Positions 1 through 11,657 of a DNA stretch of 64,000 nucleotides are shown piece by piece; the first letter of the stretch is position 1; each line of letters opens with the position of its first letter. The DNA comes from Tragulus kanchil (lineage: Eukaryota > Chordata > Mammalia > Artiodactyla > Tragulidae), in assembly GCA_022376925.1 (NCBI GenBank), contig JAIOJX010000004.1, positions 2,976,001 through 3,040,000 on the forward strand, read 5' to 3'. A program made the translations under genes and the position numbers. The notes beneath the pieces are model-generated. The model was not told the DNA's origin, ran no database searches, and saw only the letters and a program-made list of their open reading frames with translations.

Positions 1-1090
1 GAGGCAGGCGGAAGGGAGGTGTTAAGGAGTCCTGTTCCACACACATTGTGGTCGCACAAGGGGACCCCAAAGGACCAATGGCTTGCAGTGTGGGGAGAGT
101 GACTCTAAAGAGGAACGGAAAGCTCAGAGTTTCTAGGGCCTTCGGGGAAGAGGAAAAGGGGAACACAAGGGCATGAATCCAACTTGATCCTGAACTGGGG
201 TGGGCCAAGAAGGGAGAGGACTGCAGGTCACAGAGCTGAGCTAAGGGCTTGGACTGGGCTGTGTCCTCCCTGGCCCTCCAGGCGCCGAAGTTCCTCTTCC
301 TCCTTCCACCCCCCTCCCCCTGCTTCAAGGGGCCCACCCGCATTCTCATTCTCGGGGAATCAGAGGCTAAAAATAAACAGTTGCCACCAGACTCTGGGCC
401 CAGGGGAATCGGTTCAACAGAAGTTCTGTGGGTAGTGGTTGGGGCTGGGCCAGAGAAAGGAAAGATGAGAGCTCAAGGGCCTAGGACCCCTCCAACTAGT
501 GATGCAAATGATCCCCTACCCCATCCTGGCTATTTGAGTTCCAGACCTTCTAGCCTTCAGCTCCGTGACTTTCTACCACTGAGAATACTTGGATTCCAAG
601 CAATGTCACTGTGCCTGCTGGAGAGATACAGCATGTGGCAAAAAATAGCTTCACCCCCTTGCAATATTCCTACCCATAACTGGACACGGTGAGTCTTTAT
701 CAGTCCAAAGGCATGCTCCTGCTGGGGCAAAGGTGCTTTTCTGGGAAGGCAGAACCCGTGACTCCTCAGCCCAGAGAGGACTTCTTGGGGCTCTCATTAC
801 CGATGGCATTGTTGGAATCCTCTGGACGAGAGTCCAGCTGTCAGGGCATGAGGAGGAGAGAGGGATGGGCTGATCTCAACTGGTGGCACACATGTGTCGT
901 CTAAGGAACTTTTTTGGGTCTTAGCTGTCCTCTATTCTCACTAACAAATGCGAGTCCCACTCCCCAGAAATACTGATGAATTCACAGAATGTTATTCCAA
1001 AGGGGTCACTGCTTAGACTTGGGTTCTAAAGGAATCCAGAGGTTAGGAGCATCTCCCTGGCTCTATATTAACTCTTGAGTGTCACATACA
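1..1090. other. Unique sequence, no gene recognised
   Basis: This single-copy stretch holds no interspersed repeat I can recognise. Short open frames occur on the plus strand, but none resembles a known protein, and there is no convincing exon with splice sites. It ends exactly where the first tandem duplication begins. Confidence 0.5.
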
Positions 1091-1148
1091 GAGCTACAGA
1101 TTATATAGACTGTACCTCAAAGGTCAGGGACCGTGGTGCAACTAAGGA

Positions 1149-1356
1149 AAAGTGAAAGTGTTGCTCAGTTGTGTCCAACTCTTTGTGGCCCATGGGCTGT
1201 AGCCTGCCAGGTTCCTCTGTCCATGGAATTCTCCAGGCAAGAATACTAGAGTGGGTTGCCACTCCCTTCTCCATGGGATCTTCCCCACCCAGGAAGGGAA
1301 CCCAGGTGTCTTCCATTGCAGGCAGATTCTTTACTGTCTGAGCCACCAGGGAAGCC
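1149..1356 (-). mobile_element. Bov-tA SINE
   Basis: Read on the minus strand, it starts with the tRNA-like head (ggcttccctggtggctcag type) and continues into the BovB-derived A unit, ending in the 'gactgagcaac' type sequence. Full length or nearly so. The second copy made by the duplication lies at 2242-2449. Confidence 0.9.
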
Positions 1357-1404
1357 AGTGCCTCATATATATATTTTTAAAACTTTGTGTGTGTGTGTGG
1401 TTTT

Positions 1405-1653
1405 TTTAAAAAAATTTTGGCCTCTTTTACTGGTCCTTCATTTATTTATTTTCATCCATCATTTCTTTGGCCTGTGTGGGTCTCCCATTGCAGTGGCCTC
1501 ACTGGCTGCAGAGCATCGGCTCTACACACACGCACTCTGGACACACCAGTTCAGCTGCTTTACGGCGCATGGGATCTTCCCATGCCAGGGATAGAACTGG
1601 TACCCCCTGCACTGTAAGGTAGACTCTTTACCCACTGGACCACCAGGGAAGCC
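1405..1653 (-). mobile_element. CHR-like tRNA SINE, tail-variant subfamily
   Basis: The minus strand begins with a tRNA head carrying 'ggtccagtgggtaaag'. The body then runs towards 'gaccagtaaaagaggcc' and an A-rich tail. It is an older, more diverged member of the subfamily seen repeatedly in this window. Its duplicate lies at 2498-2746. Confidence 0.8.
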
Positions 1654-1779
1654 TGCCTCATGTTATTAATATGAATAACAACAACACTAGCCGTCATGAA
1701 CCACCAAGCATTGCTAAGTACCAAGCACTGTGGTTCTGACTTCATATGACTTTGTGTGGATTCTCTCATTAGGTCCTCC

Positions 1780-1912
1780 CATGTTACAGTTTCATACACA
1801 TTTTACAGGTGGGAGAAAACAAGACATACAGGGAGTAAGTTGTAGCTTGTTTGTACATACCCAGGGAGTGATGGAGCCTAGGTCTGATTCCAGATCTCAC
1901 ACCCTAAGCCCT
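1780..1912 (-). repeat. MIR fossil
   Basis: The pattern 'ttttacaggtgggaga' followed by a weakened 'gtaagttg' and 'ggagcctaggtctga' matches the reverse complement of the MIR core. It is diverged, so this is recognition by eye only. The copy made by duplication 1 is at about 2873-3005. Confidence 0.5.
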
Positions 1913-2241
1913 ACAGGGAAAATTCTGTTTCAGGTGCAGAACTTTAAGGCAAGGAAAGGGCAAGGGAGGCCACAAAGTCAATGGCAAATGTCCCCAAAAC
2001 ATTTCCTTGGAGAGCAATTGTTGTGCCCTGTCTGCTGCTGTGACCCCAGCACCTGATGGTCCCTCCAGTGCTTGGGAGCCCCTGTGAGCTCTTAGGGTCT
2101 TGCATTTGCAACTTCCTTCCCTCTGCTCTGAACCTGGTCAACTCCTGCTCCTCCTGTGGGTTGCACTTACCTGCTCTTCCTCAGAGCTACAGATTATATA
2201 GACTGTACCTCAAAGGTCAGGGACCGTGGTGCAACTAAGGA

Positions 2242-2449
2242 AAAGTGAAAGTGTTGCTCAGTTGTGTCCAACTCTTTGTGGCCCATGGGCTGTAGCCTGC
2301 CAGGTTCCTCTGTCCATGGAATTCTCCAGGCAAGAATACTAGAGTGGGTTGCCACTCCCTTCTCCATGGGATCTTCCCCACCCAGGAAGGGAACCCAGGT
2401 GTCTTCCATTGCAGGCAGATTCTTTACTGTCTGAGCCACCAGGGAAGCC
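2242..2449 (-). mobile_element. Bov-tA SINE (second copy)
   Basis: This copies the element at 1149-1356 as part of duplication 1. It is not an independent insertion, because the flanking unique DNA is copied with it. Confidence 0.9.
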
Positions 2450-2497
2450 AGTGCCTCATATATATATTTTTAAAACTTTGTGTGTGTGTGTGGTTTT

Positions 2498-2746
2498 TTT
2501 AAAAAAATTTTGGCCTCTTTTACTGGTCCTTCATTTATTTATTTTCATCCATCATTTCTTTGGCCTGTGTGGGTCTCCCATTGCAGTGGCCTCACTGGCT
2601 GCAGAGCATCGGCTCTACACACACGCACTCTGGACACACCAGTTCAGCTGCTTTACGACGCATGGGATCTTCCCATGCCAGGGATAGAACTGGTACCCCC
2701 TGCACTGTAAGGTAGACTCTTTACCCACTGGACCACCAGGGAAGCC
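2498..2746 (-). mobile_element. CHR-like tRNA SINE (second copy)
   Basis: This copies the element at 1405-1653 through duplication 1. It carries the one substitution seen between the two units, at 2657. Confidence 0.8.
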
Positions 2747-2944
2747 TGCCTCATGTTATTAATATGAATAACAACAACACTAGCCGTCATGAACCACCAA
2801 GCATTGCTAAGTACCAAGCACTGTGGTTCTGACTTCATATGACTTTGTGTGGATTCTCTCATTAGGTCCTCCCATGTTACAGTTTCATACACATTTTACA
2901 GGTGGGAGAAAACAAGACATACAGGGAGTAAGTTGTAGCTTGTT

Positions 2945-5108
2945 TGTACATACCCAGGGAGTGATGGAGCCTAGGTCTGATTCCAGATCTCACACCCTAA
3001 GCCCTACAGGGAAAATTCTGTTTCAGGTGCAGAACTTTAAGGCAAGGAAAGGGCAAGGGAGGCCACAAAGTCAATGGCAAATGTCCCCAAAACATTTCCT
3101 TGGAGAGCAATTGTTGTGCCCTGTCTGCTGCTGTGACCCCAGCACCTGATGGTCCCTCCAGTGCTTGGGAGCCCCTGTGAGCTCTTAGGGTCTTGCATTT
3201 GCAACTTCCTTCCCTCTGCTCTGAACCTGGTCAACTCCTGCTCCTCCTGTGGGTTGCACTTACCTGCTCTTCCTCAGGGAAGCCTGCACTGGCCAGCAAT
3301 GTTCTCACCACACCAGGTGCTTACATTTTCCAGGCTTTAGCACAATTCTTACTAAATACATGTTAGAATCATTTTGTGGTCTGTCACCATCTCTCTGACT
3401 AGAAGGGAGGCTCTGGGAAGGTAGGAATTGTGTGGATCTTGTTCCGGAAGTAATCCTATGCCTCAGTACAGTGCACATATGAGGGGCTCAGCAAGTACCT
3501 TGGAAGGAAGGAAGGAAGGAACAGAGAGTGAATGATTTATTGAATGGTGACTGAAGGACACAAATGGTGGTGGCAGACGGAGCTGGCTGACAGGGAAGAG
3601 GTAGTCAGGGCAAGGAGGGAGTGCTCGGGTATGGGGAAGAGGCTGCCGTGAGCTATGGAGTCTCATGGGAGTCATAGCAGAGAGGGACAGGAAGGGACCG
3701 GATGACCTTTAATGAAATCCCTAGACTCCATTCAGCTGTGAAATCCTTTGACTTGGTATGAGGATGGACTGTATATTAACCTTTCAAGGTCATTCTCCCC
3801 AGGGCCCTCCATGCTTCCCTGAACAATCAATCACATGAAATCCCACCATATGGGTTCTGAACTTTATGTGGAAGCAACTGTATAAAATTGCTTTGAAATG
3901 GTTCTGGAGAGAGCTTCTCCCAGTGATTAATTCTGGAGGATGGGATTCCTGAAGGCTTTTGCTTTGTACAGCACACATTTCTACAATGATTGAGTTCCTC
4001 CTGACTCCCTCTCTCCCTTCCTTTTTTGGGAAAACAAGACATACAGGGAGTAAGTTGCCATCTTTAAGATCTCACACCCTAAGCCCTACAGGGAAAATTC
4101 TGTTGCAGGTGCAGAACTTTAAGGCAAGGAAAGGGCAAGGGAGGCCACAAAGTCAATGGCAAATGTCCCCAAAACATTTCCTTGGAGAGCAATTGTTGTG
4201 CCCTGTCTGCTGCTGTGACCCCAGCACCTGATGGTCCCTCCAGTGCTTGGGAGCCCCTGTGAGCTCTTAGGGTCTTGCATTTGCAACTTCCTTCCCTCTG
4301 CTCTGAACCTGGTCAACTCCTGCTCCTCCTGTGGGTTGCACTTACCTGCTCTTCCTCAGGGAAGCCTGCACTGGCCAGCAATGTTCTCACCACACCAGGT
4401 GCTTACATTTTCCAGGCTTTAGCACAATTCTTACTAAATACATGTTAGAATCATTTTGTGGTCTGTCACCATCTCTCTGACTAGAAGGGAGGCTCTGGGA
4501 AGGTAGGAATTGTGTGGATCTTGTTCCGGAAGTAATCCTATGCCTCAGTACAGTGCACATATGAGGGGCTCAGCAAGTACCTTGGAAGGAAGGAAGGAAG
4601 GAACAGAGAGTGAATGATTTATTGAATGGTGACTGAAGGACACAAATGGTGGTGGCAGACGGAGCTGGCTGACAGGGAAGAGGTAGTCAGGGCAAGGAGG
4701 GAGTGCTCGGGTATGGGGAAGAGGCTGCCGTGAGCTATGGAGTCTCATGGGAGTCATAGCAGAGAGGGACAGGAAGGGACCGGATGACCTTTAATGAAAT
4801 CCCTAGACTCCATTCAGCTGTGAAATCCTTTGACTTGGTATGAGGATGGACTGTATATTAACCTTTCAAGGTCATTCTCCCCAGGGCCCTCCATGCTTCC
4901 CTGAACAATCAATCACATGAAATCCCACCATATGGGTTCTGAACTTTATGTGGAAGCAACTGTATAAAATTGCTTTGAAATGGTTCTGGAGAGAGCTTCT
5001 CCCAGTGATTAATTCTGGAGGATGGGATTCCTGAAGGCTTTTGCTTTGTACAGCACACATTTCTACAATGATTGAGTTCCTCCTGACTCCCTCCCTCTCT
5101 CCCTTCCT
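2945..5108. repeat. Tandem duplication 2 (offset 1082 bp)
   Basis: About 2985-4026 repeats as 4067-5108. The linker at 4027-4066 is scrambled. It holds a piece matching 2909-2934, then a roughly 40-base deletion relative to the first copy, then resynchronises at 'agatctcac'. This unit overlaps duplication 1, so the stretch around 1892-2183 is present three times. Confidence 0.95.
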
Positions 5109-5165
5109 TTTTCTTTTCTTTCCAACCAAAATGTATAACCTTTGTATGCAGAGCAACAAAGCCAA
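3277..5165. other. Unique sequence with a (GGAA)n tract
   Basis: Apart from the duplication this is single-copy DNA with no gene or repeat family recognised. A short GGAA tract sits at 3502-3520 and is copied at 4584-4602. Short minus-strand open frames are present in both copies but match nothing I know. Confidence 0.5.
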
Positions 5166-5169
5166 GCTA

Positions 5170-5343
5170 TTGTTAGTTGCTCAGTCGTGTCTGATTCTCT
5201 GTGACCCTGTGGGATTCTCCAGGCAAGAGTACTGGAGAGGGCTGTCATTCCCTTCTCCAGGGGATCTTCCCAACCCAAGGATGGAACATGGGTCTCCTGC
5301 ATGGAAGGCAGATTCTTTACTGTCTGAGCTACCAGGGAAGCCC
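5170..5343 (-). mobile_element. Bov-tA SINE with internal deletion
   Basis: On the minus strand the tRNA head and A unit are present. The segment that normally lies between 'gaccccatgg' and 'gggattctccagg' is missing, about 35 bases compared with neighbouring copies such as the one at 26858. Confidence 0.85.
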
Positions 5344-5912
5344 AAGTTATTAAGGATATCTTCAAATATGTAGGGGCAGAAATGCCTCTCTTCAATAAGC
5401 TTCTGGCTGCAGAAAATGAGAAGAAAGGAAGGAGGAGGGATTGAAAGTGACTGAGTTAGAATGACAGTATCATTAATCATTTTTTATTTCTCTTATTTTA
5501 AAAAATTGACATGCAATGAAATTGACCTGTTGGTGTCTATCTGTTTGAATTTTGACGAACACGTAATTTGGTTAACCTCCACCACAATCGGGATACACGT
5601 CAGTTCCATCAGGCCCACATCACCTGGAATTGTCCCTCTGTAGTCACATCCTTCCCCCTCTGGCAACGGCTGATCTGCTCTTCCTTGCTGTGACTTTGCT
5701 TTTTTTAAGAATGTTATATGAAAGGATTCACATAGTATGTAACCCTTTGAGACTGGCTTCTTTCCCATTCATTCAACTGTTGCACTTGTTAGAAGTTAGT
5801 ACCTTTTTTTGGTGGGGTGGGGGTGTTGAGTGCTTTCTAGTAATATGGACTTACCACAGGATGTTTATGTGTTCATCCCTTTAAGGATGCTTTCATGCTG
5901 CTTCTAGTTTTT

Positions 5913-6171
5913 TGTTTTTGTTTTGCCTCTAAGTCATTGTTTAATTTTTCATTCATCTTTATTCTTTGGCCTTTGTGGGCCTCCCATTACAGTGGCCTCT
6001 CTCGTTGCAGAGCACTGGCTCTGGGCTCATACGCTCCAGAGCGCTGGCTTGTAATTGGACACATGGGCCCAGCTGTTCCTCCGTGTGTAGGATCTTCCAG
6101 GGCCAGGGATGGGACTGGTGCTCCCTGCACTGCAAGGCAGACTCTTTACCCACTGGACCACCAGGGAAGTC
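5913..6171 (-). mobile_element. CHR-like tRNA SINE with 15-bp TSD
   Basis: This tail-variant subfamily member inserted into the old L1. The direct repeat ctgcttctagttttt flanks it at 5898-5912 and 6172-6186, which proves a retroposition event and fixes both ends. Confidence 0.9.
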
Positions 6172-6401
6172 CTGCTTCTAGTTTTTGATGATTATGAATA
6201 GAGCTGCTTTATGTGAACATAAGGTTTTATTTCTTTAAGGTAGTCACCTAGGAGTATGCGCATATGTGAAGTAAAGGCTGAACTTTCTAAGAAACGGCCA
6301 AACTGTTCTCCATGGTGGATGTCCAACTTTGTGCTTCCACCAGCAATGCTCCAGGGTTGCATTTGTCTGTATCATGTCAACACATGTGTTGTCAGATTCT
6401 T

Positions 6402-6574
6402 TTTTTTTTTTTTTTTTCAGTATTGTTAGATTCTTTAAAACATGCCTGGGTCTTAGCTGCGGCTTACAGGCTCTTTAGTTGTGGCATGTGGGATCTAGTT
6501 CCCTGAGAAGGGATCCAACCCAGGCCCCCTCCACTGGAGTGCAGTCTTAGCTACTGGATCACCAGGGAAGTCCC
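6402..6574 (-). mobile_element. Short tRNA-derived SINE
   Basis: A poly-T start at about 6402 and an end reading 'ccagggaagtccc' show a minus-strand tRNA SINE shorter than CHR-2. The flanks suggest a short target repeat around 'tcagat'. It sits inside the old L1. Confidence 0.8.
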
Positions 6575-6802
6575 ATCAGATGCTTCTCAAGCTGTTGAGG
6601 TGTGCAGTGGTATCCCATAATGGTTTTATTTTGCATTTTCATAAAGACTAATGCTGTTGAATATCTTTTTATGTGCTTTTTTTTGCCATAATGTAGCCTC
6701 TTTCACTCTTTGGTGAAGTATCTGGTCAAGTCTTTGATCCATTTCTTAGTTGGGTTGTTTTCTTACTAAGTTTTGGGGGTTCTTTGTACATTCTGGTATA
6801 AG

Positions 6803-7118
6803 CCTTTTTTTTTTCCGGTTGTGCTAGGTCTTTGTTGTTGCATGGGCTTTACTCTAGTTGCCGCAACTGGGGGCTACTCAGTAATTGTGGTGCCTGGGCT
6901 TCTCATTGTTATGGCTTCCTTTGCTGTGGAGCCTGGACTGTAGGCTCACAGGCTCTAGCAGTTGTGGTTCTTGGGCTCTCTTAGAGCGCAGGCTCAGTAG
7001 TTGTGGCACAAAGGCTTAGTTGTCCTGTGGCATGTGGGATCTTTTCAGACCAGGGATTGAACCCATGTCTCCTGCATTGCAAGGCGAATTCCTTACCACT
7101 CAGCCATGAGGGATACCT
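6803..7118 (-). mobile_element. CHR-2-type SINE
   Basis: The sequence reads as a reverse-strand CHR-2 element, from the A-tail to a head with 'actgagtggtaagg'. The repeated 'actactgagcc' pattern of the CHR-2 body is visible. The flanking 'ggtataag' and 'ggatataag' look like the target duplication within the old L1. Confidence 0.8.
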
Positions 7119-7448
7119 GGATATAAGGTTTTTGTCCGATATGCGATTTGCAAGTATTTTCTCCAAGGTTGTAACTTCTCTGTTCATCCTCTTAACAGTG
7201 TCTTCGGTAGAGCAACTATTTCTAATTTTGGTAAAAACTTTTATCACTATCTTTTTAAAAAAAAAACTTTTATTTTACTTTTAACTTTTACAGAGTTTTG
7301 TTGTTTACAGATATGTATGCTCCCAGATTAGTCATATGTATATCCCCCCATTCCACCCCTCCAGACCATCACACAGCATCCCTGCAGGATCCCCTTTTCT
7401 CATAGAGCAATGACTATAGCTATTTTCTTCACATATGGTAGTACAGGT

Positions 7449-9630
7449 TTTCATGCTACTTCCTTTACACCTCCCACCCACTGTTCATTCCTTACAATGT
7501 CTGTATGTCTATTGTCCATGTCTGTTTTTCCATCGCTTCACTGCATGTGTTATCATTACCATCCTACTAGATTCCATATATATGTGTTAGTATATATGTG
7601 TCCTTCTCTTTTTGACTGACTTCACTTTTTATGATAGGTTCTAGATCCAGCCACCTCATTAGGGCTGATTCTTCTGCACTTCTTATTCCATTGTACATAT
7701 GTACCAGAGCTTTTGTATCCATTCATTCGTCGATGGACATCTGGTTGCTTCCATGTTCTAGCTATTGTATAGAGAGCTGCAATGAACATTGGGGTACAGG
7801 TGTTTCTTTCAGTTTTGATTTCATCAGGGCATAAGCCTAAGAGTGGGATTGGGTCATATGGTGCTTCTATTTTTAGTTTTTTAAGAAATCTCCATACTGT
7901 CTCCCATAGCGGCTGTATCAATTTATATTCCCACCAGCAATGCAGGAGTGTTCCCTTTTCTCCGTACCCTCTCCAGCATTTATTGTCTGTCAATTTGTGG
8001 ATGACAGCCATTCTGACGGGTGTGAGGTGATATCTCATTGTAGTTTTGATTTGCATTTCTCTAATTATTAGTGAAGTTGAGCATCGTTTCATGTGCTTTT
8101 GGGCCATCTGTATGTCATCATTAGAGAAGTGTCTGTTTAGGTCCTTTTCCCATTTTTTGATTGGGTTGTTCGTTTTTCCAGTGCTGAGTTGTCTGAGTTG
8201 CTTGTAGATGTTGGAGATGAATTCTTTGTCTGTTGTTTCATTTGCTATGATTTTCTCCCACTCTGTGGGCTGTCTGTTCAGCCTTTTTGTAGTTCCTTCT
8301 GCTGTACAAAAGCTTTTCAGTTTCATTAGGTCCCACATGTTCATTTGTCTTTTTAGTTCCACTATTCTAGTAGGTGGGTCAGAGAAGATCTTGCTTTGAT
8401 TGATGTCCTTGAGGGTTTTGCCTATATTCTCCTCTAAGAGTTTGATGGTTTCTGATCTTACATTTAGGTCTTTAATCCATTTTGAGTTGATCTTTGTGTA
8501 TGGTGTCAGGGAATGTTCCAACTTCATTTTTTTGCATGTAGCTGGTTTTCATGCACTTCCTTACCTCCCACTTTCATTCCTTAAATGTCTGTATGTCTAT
8601 TGTCCTGTCTTTTTTCCATCGCTTCACTGCATGTGTTATCATTACCATCCTACTAGATTCCATATATATGTGTTAGTATATATGTGTCCTTCTCTTTTTG
8701 ACTGACTTCACTTTTTATGATAGGTTCTAGATCCAGCCACCTCATTAGGGCTGATTCTTCTGCACTTCTTATTCCATTGTACATATGTACCAGAGCTTTT
8801 GTATCCATTCATTCGTCGATGGACATCTGGTTGCTTCCATGTTCTAGCTATTGTATAGAGAGCTGCAATGAACATTGGGGTACAGGTGTTTCTTTCAGTT
8901 TTGATTTCATCAGGGCATAAGCCTAAGAGTGGGATTGGGTCATATGGTGCTTCTATTTTTAGTTTTTTAAGAAATCTCCATACTGTCTCCCATAGCGGCT
9001 GTATCAATTTATATTCCCACCAGCAATGCAGGAGTGTTCCCTTTTCTCCGTACCCTCTCCAGCATTTATTGTCTGTCAATTTGTGGATGACAGCCATTCT
9101 GACGGGTGTGAGGTGATATCTCATTGTAGTTTTGATTTGCATTTCTCTAATTATTAGTGAAGTTGAGCATCGTTTCATGTGCTTTTGGGCCATCTGTATG
9201 TCATCATTAGAGAAGTGTCTGTTTAGGTCCTTTTCCCATTTTTTGATTGGGTTGTTCGTTTTTCCAGTGCTGAGTTGTCTGAGTTGCTTGTAGATGTTGG
9301 AGATGAATTCTTTGTCTGTTGTTTCATTTGCTATGATTTTCTCCCACTCTGTGGGCTGTCTGTTCAGCCTTTTTGTAGTTCCTTCTGCTGTACAAAAGCT
9401 TTTCAGTTTCATTAGGTCCCACATGTTCATTTGTCTTTTTAGTTCCACTATTCTAGTAGGTGGGTCAGAGAAGATCTTGCTTTGATTGATGTCCTTGAGG
9501 GTTTTGCCTATATTCTCCTCTAAGAGTTTGATGGTTTCTGATCTTACATTTAGGTCTTTAATCCATTTTGAGTTGATCTTTGTGTATGGTGTCAGGGAAT
9601 GTTCCAACTTCATTTTTTTGCATGTAGCTG
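7449..9630. repeat. Tandem duplication 3 (offset 1086 bp)
   Basis: About 7449-8540 repeats as 8541-9630, entirely within the young L1. The first 75 bases of the second copy contain many single-base losses and substitutions against 7449-7530. Identity is then essentially complete. Confidence 0.95.
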
Positions 9631-10085
9631 TCCAATTTTCCCAGCACCATTTGTTGAAGAGGCTGTCTTTGTCCCATTTTAGTTTTGCCTGCTTTATCAA
9701 AAATAAGGTACCCATAGGTGCGTGGGTTTGTCTCTGTGTTCTCGATCTCGTTCCATTGATCTGTAGTTCAGTTTTTGTGCCAGTACCATACTGTCTTGAT
9801 GACTGTTGCTTTGTAGTATAGTCTGAAGTTAGGGAGGCTGATCCCTCCAGCTCCAATCTTCTTCCTCAGGTTTGCTTTGGCTATTTGAGGTCTTTTGTGT
9901 TTCCATATGCACTGTGTTATTCTTTGGTCCAGTTCTGTGAAGAATGTCATTGGTAGTTTGATAGGGATCGCATTGAATCTATAGATGACATTTGGTAGTA
10001 TGGTCCTTTTCACAATATTGATTCTTCCAACCCAGGAACATGGAATATTTCTCCATCTGTTTAAGTCTTCTTTAATTCCTCTCAT
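7622..10085 (-). pseudogene. LINE-1 ORF2 C-terminal remnant
   Basis: This encodes the L1 reverse transcriptase-endonuclease protein downstream of the RT core. The tail of the RT domain ([14 protein letters not shown]) and the C-terminal Cys-rich segment ([16 protein letters not shown]) are visible. The frame is broken by indels near 9800 and in the last 200 bases, and the element lacks ORF1 and most of ORF2. Duplication 3 gives the C-terminal part twice, at 7622-8527 and 8708-9856. It is not functional. Confidence 0.85.
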
Positions 10086-10159
10086 GAGTGTCTTGTAGTT
10101 TTCTGTGTACAGTTCTTTTGTTTCTTTGGGTAGGCTTATTCCTAGATATTCACTATCTT

Positions 10160-10215
10160 CTTTTATAGAGCATATTTTTGATTTTTATATGGAAGAACTA
10201 TACCTAACATAATTT
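10160..10215 (-). mobile_element. Old LINE-1, continuation
   Basis: The sequence after the young L1 continues the fossil L1 left at 7253, recognisable by 'cttttatagagcat' and the following 'cctaaca'. A copy is found at about 11262-11318 through duplication 4. Confidence 0.55.
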
Positions 10216-10329
10216 TAAAGAACTTTATCATTTTTTGATCACTTTCTTTGTGCCAGCCTGGGCCATCCCGCATTGCTTAAATCACTTAATTTTCACTGTG
10301 ATCCTATTAAGTTGGTACTGTTTTTATAT

Positions 10330-10460
10330 GCCCTCATATCACAGGTGAGGAAGTTGAGGCACAGAGAGCGTAAGTCTTTTGCCCAAGGCTCCCCTGTGCT
10401 TCAGCGGCAGAGCAGGGTTCAAGTGAATGCCCCCAGGTCTTTGGCACCCACCCTCTTCAC
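10330..10460 (-). repeat. MIR fossil
   Basis: The motif series 'acaggtgaggaagttgaggc', 'cagagagcgtaag' and 'gcagagcagggttcaa' is the reverse complement of a MIR element. Copied at 11433-11563. Confidence 0.75.
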
Positions 10461-10554
10461 CACTCAGACAGGTTGAAACTCTGCCCATGGAATCTGTTGT
10501 TGGAAAATCATCAGAGCAGAGAAACAGCAACACTTGCTCCTTCTTGTCATTCAG

Positions 10555-10880
10555 TTCTTAGCTTAAATGTCACCTCACGAGGGAGATCTTCCCTGGCCAT
10601 CCATCTAAAATAGGCCCTGTCTCTTCATCCCCTTCCCTCTTCACCTCTTCTCTTTCCCTCCTCTCTTAATTGAGAATGAGTCTCTCCAAGGCCTGTTCCA
10701 TTGTCTGAAATGTGTTAGTTTTCTTCTGTTATTTGTTTTCTTCTGTGTGATTTGTTACTTCTCCAGAAGGCCAACCGGATGAGAGCAAAGGCCTTATCTT
10801 TTCATCACATTAGCCTCTAGACTAGTGCCTGGCACAGACACTTTTTAGTGGATGTTATTGGATGAATGGTGGATGGGCAG
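10555..10880 (+). repeat. L2 LINE 3' end
   Basis: The order 'cttagcttaaatgtcacctc', 'ttccctggccat', 'gagagcaaaggcctt' and 'tgcctggcacag' follows the plus strand of the L2 3' region, ending in 'ggatgaatggtgg'. Copied at 11658-11985. Confidence 0.75.
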
Positions 10881-10931
10881 ACAGACATGCATGGACGGGA
10901 AATTTGGAATTTGAAAAACTAGGTCTTATTT

Positions 10932-11252
10932 GTTTCTGAAGTTAGGAGGCTGATCCTCCAGCTCCAATCTTCTTCCTCGGGGGCTATTTGAGGTCTTTTG
11001 TGTTTCCATATGCACTGTGTTATTCTTTGGTCCAGTTCTGTGAAGAATGTCATTGGTAGTTTGATAGGGATCGCATTGAATCTATAGATGACATTTGGTA
11101 GTATGGTCCTTTTCACAATATTGATTCTTCCAACCCAGGAACATGGAATATTTCTCCATCTGTTTAAGTCTTCTTTAATTCCTCTCATGAGTGTCTTGTA
11201 GTTTTCTGTGTACAGTTCTTTTGTTTCTTTGGGTAGGCTTATTCCTAGATAT
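10932..11252 (-). mobile_element. LINE-1 ORF2 fragment (duplicate)
   Basis: This is the second copy, through duplication 4, of the 5' end of the young L1 at 9828-10149. It starts with error-like indels that break the reading frame seen in the first copy. Confidence 0.9.
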
Positions 11253-11432
11253 TCACTATCTTCTTTTATAGAGCATATTTTTGATTTTTATATGGAAGAA
11301 CTATACCTAACATAATTTTAAAGAACTTTATCATTTTTTGATCACTTTCTTTGTGCCAGCCTGGGCCATCCCGCATTGCTTAAATCACTTAATTTTCACT
11401 GTGATCCTATTAAGTTGGTACTGTTTTTATAT

Positions 11433-11563
11433 GCCCTCATATCACAGGTGAGGAAGTTGAGGCACAGAGAGCGTAAGTCTTTTGCCCAAGGCTCCCCTGT
11501 GCTTCAGCGGCAGAGCAGGGTTCAAGTGAATGCCCCCAGGTCTTTGGCACCCACCCTCTTCAC
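11433..11563 (-). repeat. MIR fossil (second copy)
   Basis: Duplicate of the MIR at 10330-10460 carried within duplication 4. No differences were noticed. Confidence 0.7.
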
Positions 11564-11657
11564 CACTCAGACAGGTTGAAACTCTGCCCATGGAATCTGT
11601 TGTTGGAAAATCATCAGAGCAGAGAAACAGCAACACTTGCTCCTTCTTGTCATTCAG

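Larger units (their letters stand above)
1091..3276. repeat. Tandem duplication 1 (2 x 1093 bp)
   Basis: Positions 1091-2183 repeat as 2184-3276 with no spacer. The only substitution I noticed is 1564 G versus 2657 A. The junction shows 'cag' microhomology. The unit includes a whole Bov-tA, a whole CHR-like SINE, a MIR fossil and unique sequence, so its edges are unrelated to any mobile element. Probably an uncollapsed assembly overlap. Confidence 0.95.
5480..7253 (-). mobile_element. Old LINE-1 3' region, interrupted
   Basis: The segments 5480-5897, 6187-6401, 6575-6802 and 7119-7253 together read as the 3' part of an ancient L1 in minus orientation. Cues include 'gaatagagctgct', 'accagcaatgc' and 'ttgatccatttctta'. 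Three SINEs and then a young L1 landed in it. The same fossil resumes at about 10160-10215, beyond the young L1. Confidence 0.75.
7254..10149 (-). mobile_element. Young 5'-truncated LINE-1 (bovine type)
   Basis: The minus strand carries the C-terminal part of L1 ORF2, a short 3' UTR and an A-tail at 7254-7266. The direct repeat tcactatctt at 7244-7253 and 10150-10159 flanks it, and the older L1 continues on both sides. The apparent length is inflated by duplication 3, so the real element is about 1.8 kb. It is closely related to the plus-strand copy at 44143-46185. Confidence 0.9.

Noticed and set aside
1101..3234. Pairs of identical small proteins as a recent tandem gene family
   Set aside because: The identity covers SINEs, fossils and unique DNA alike, and the frames lie within SINEs. 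It is duplication 1, not gene amplification.
8708..9856. Longest open frame (382 codons, minus strand) as a host gene
   Set aside because: It is the C-terminal part of LINE-1 ORF2 with the Cys-rich segment, sits inside a 5'-truncated L1 with a TSD, and lacks the upstream domains.
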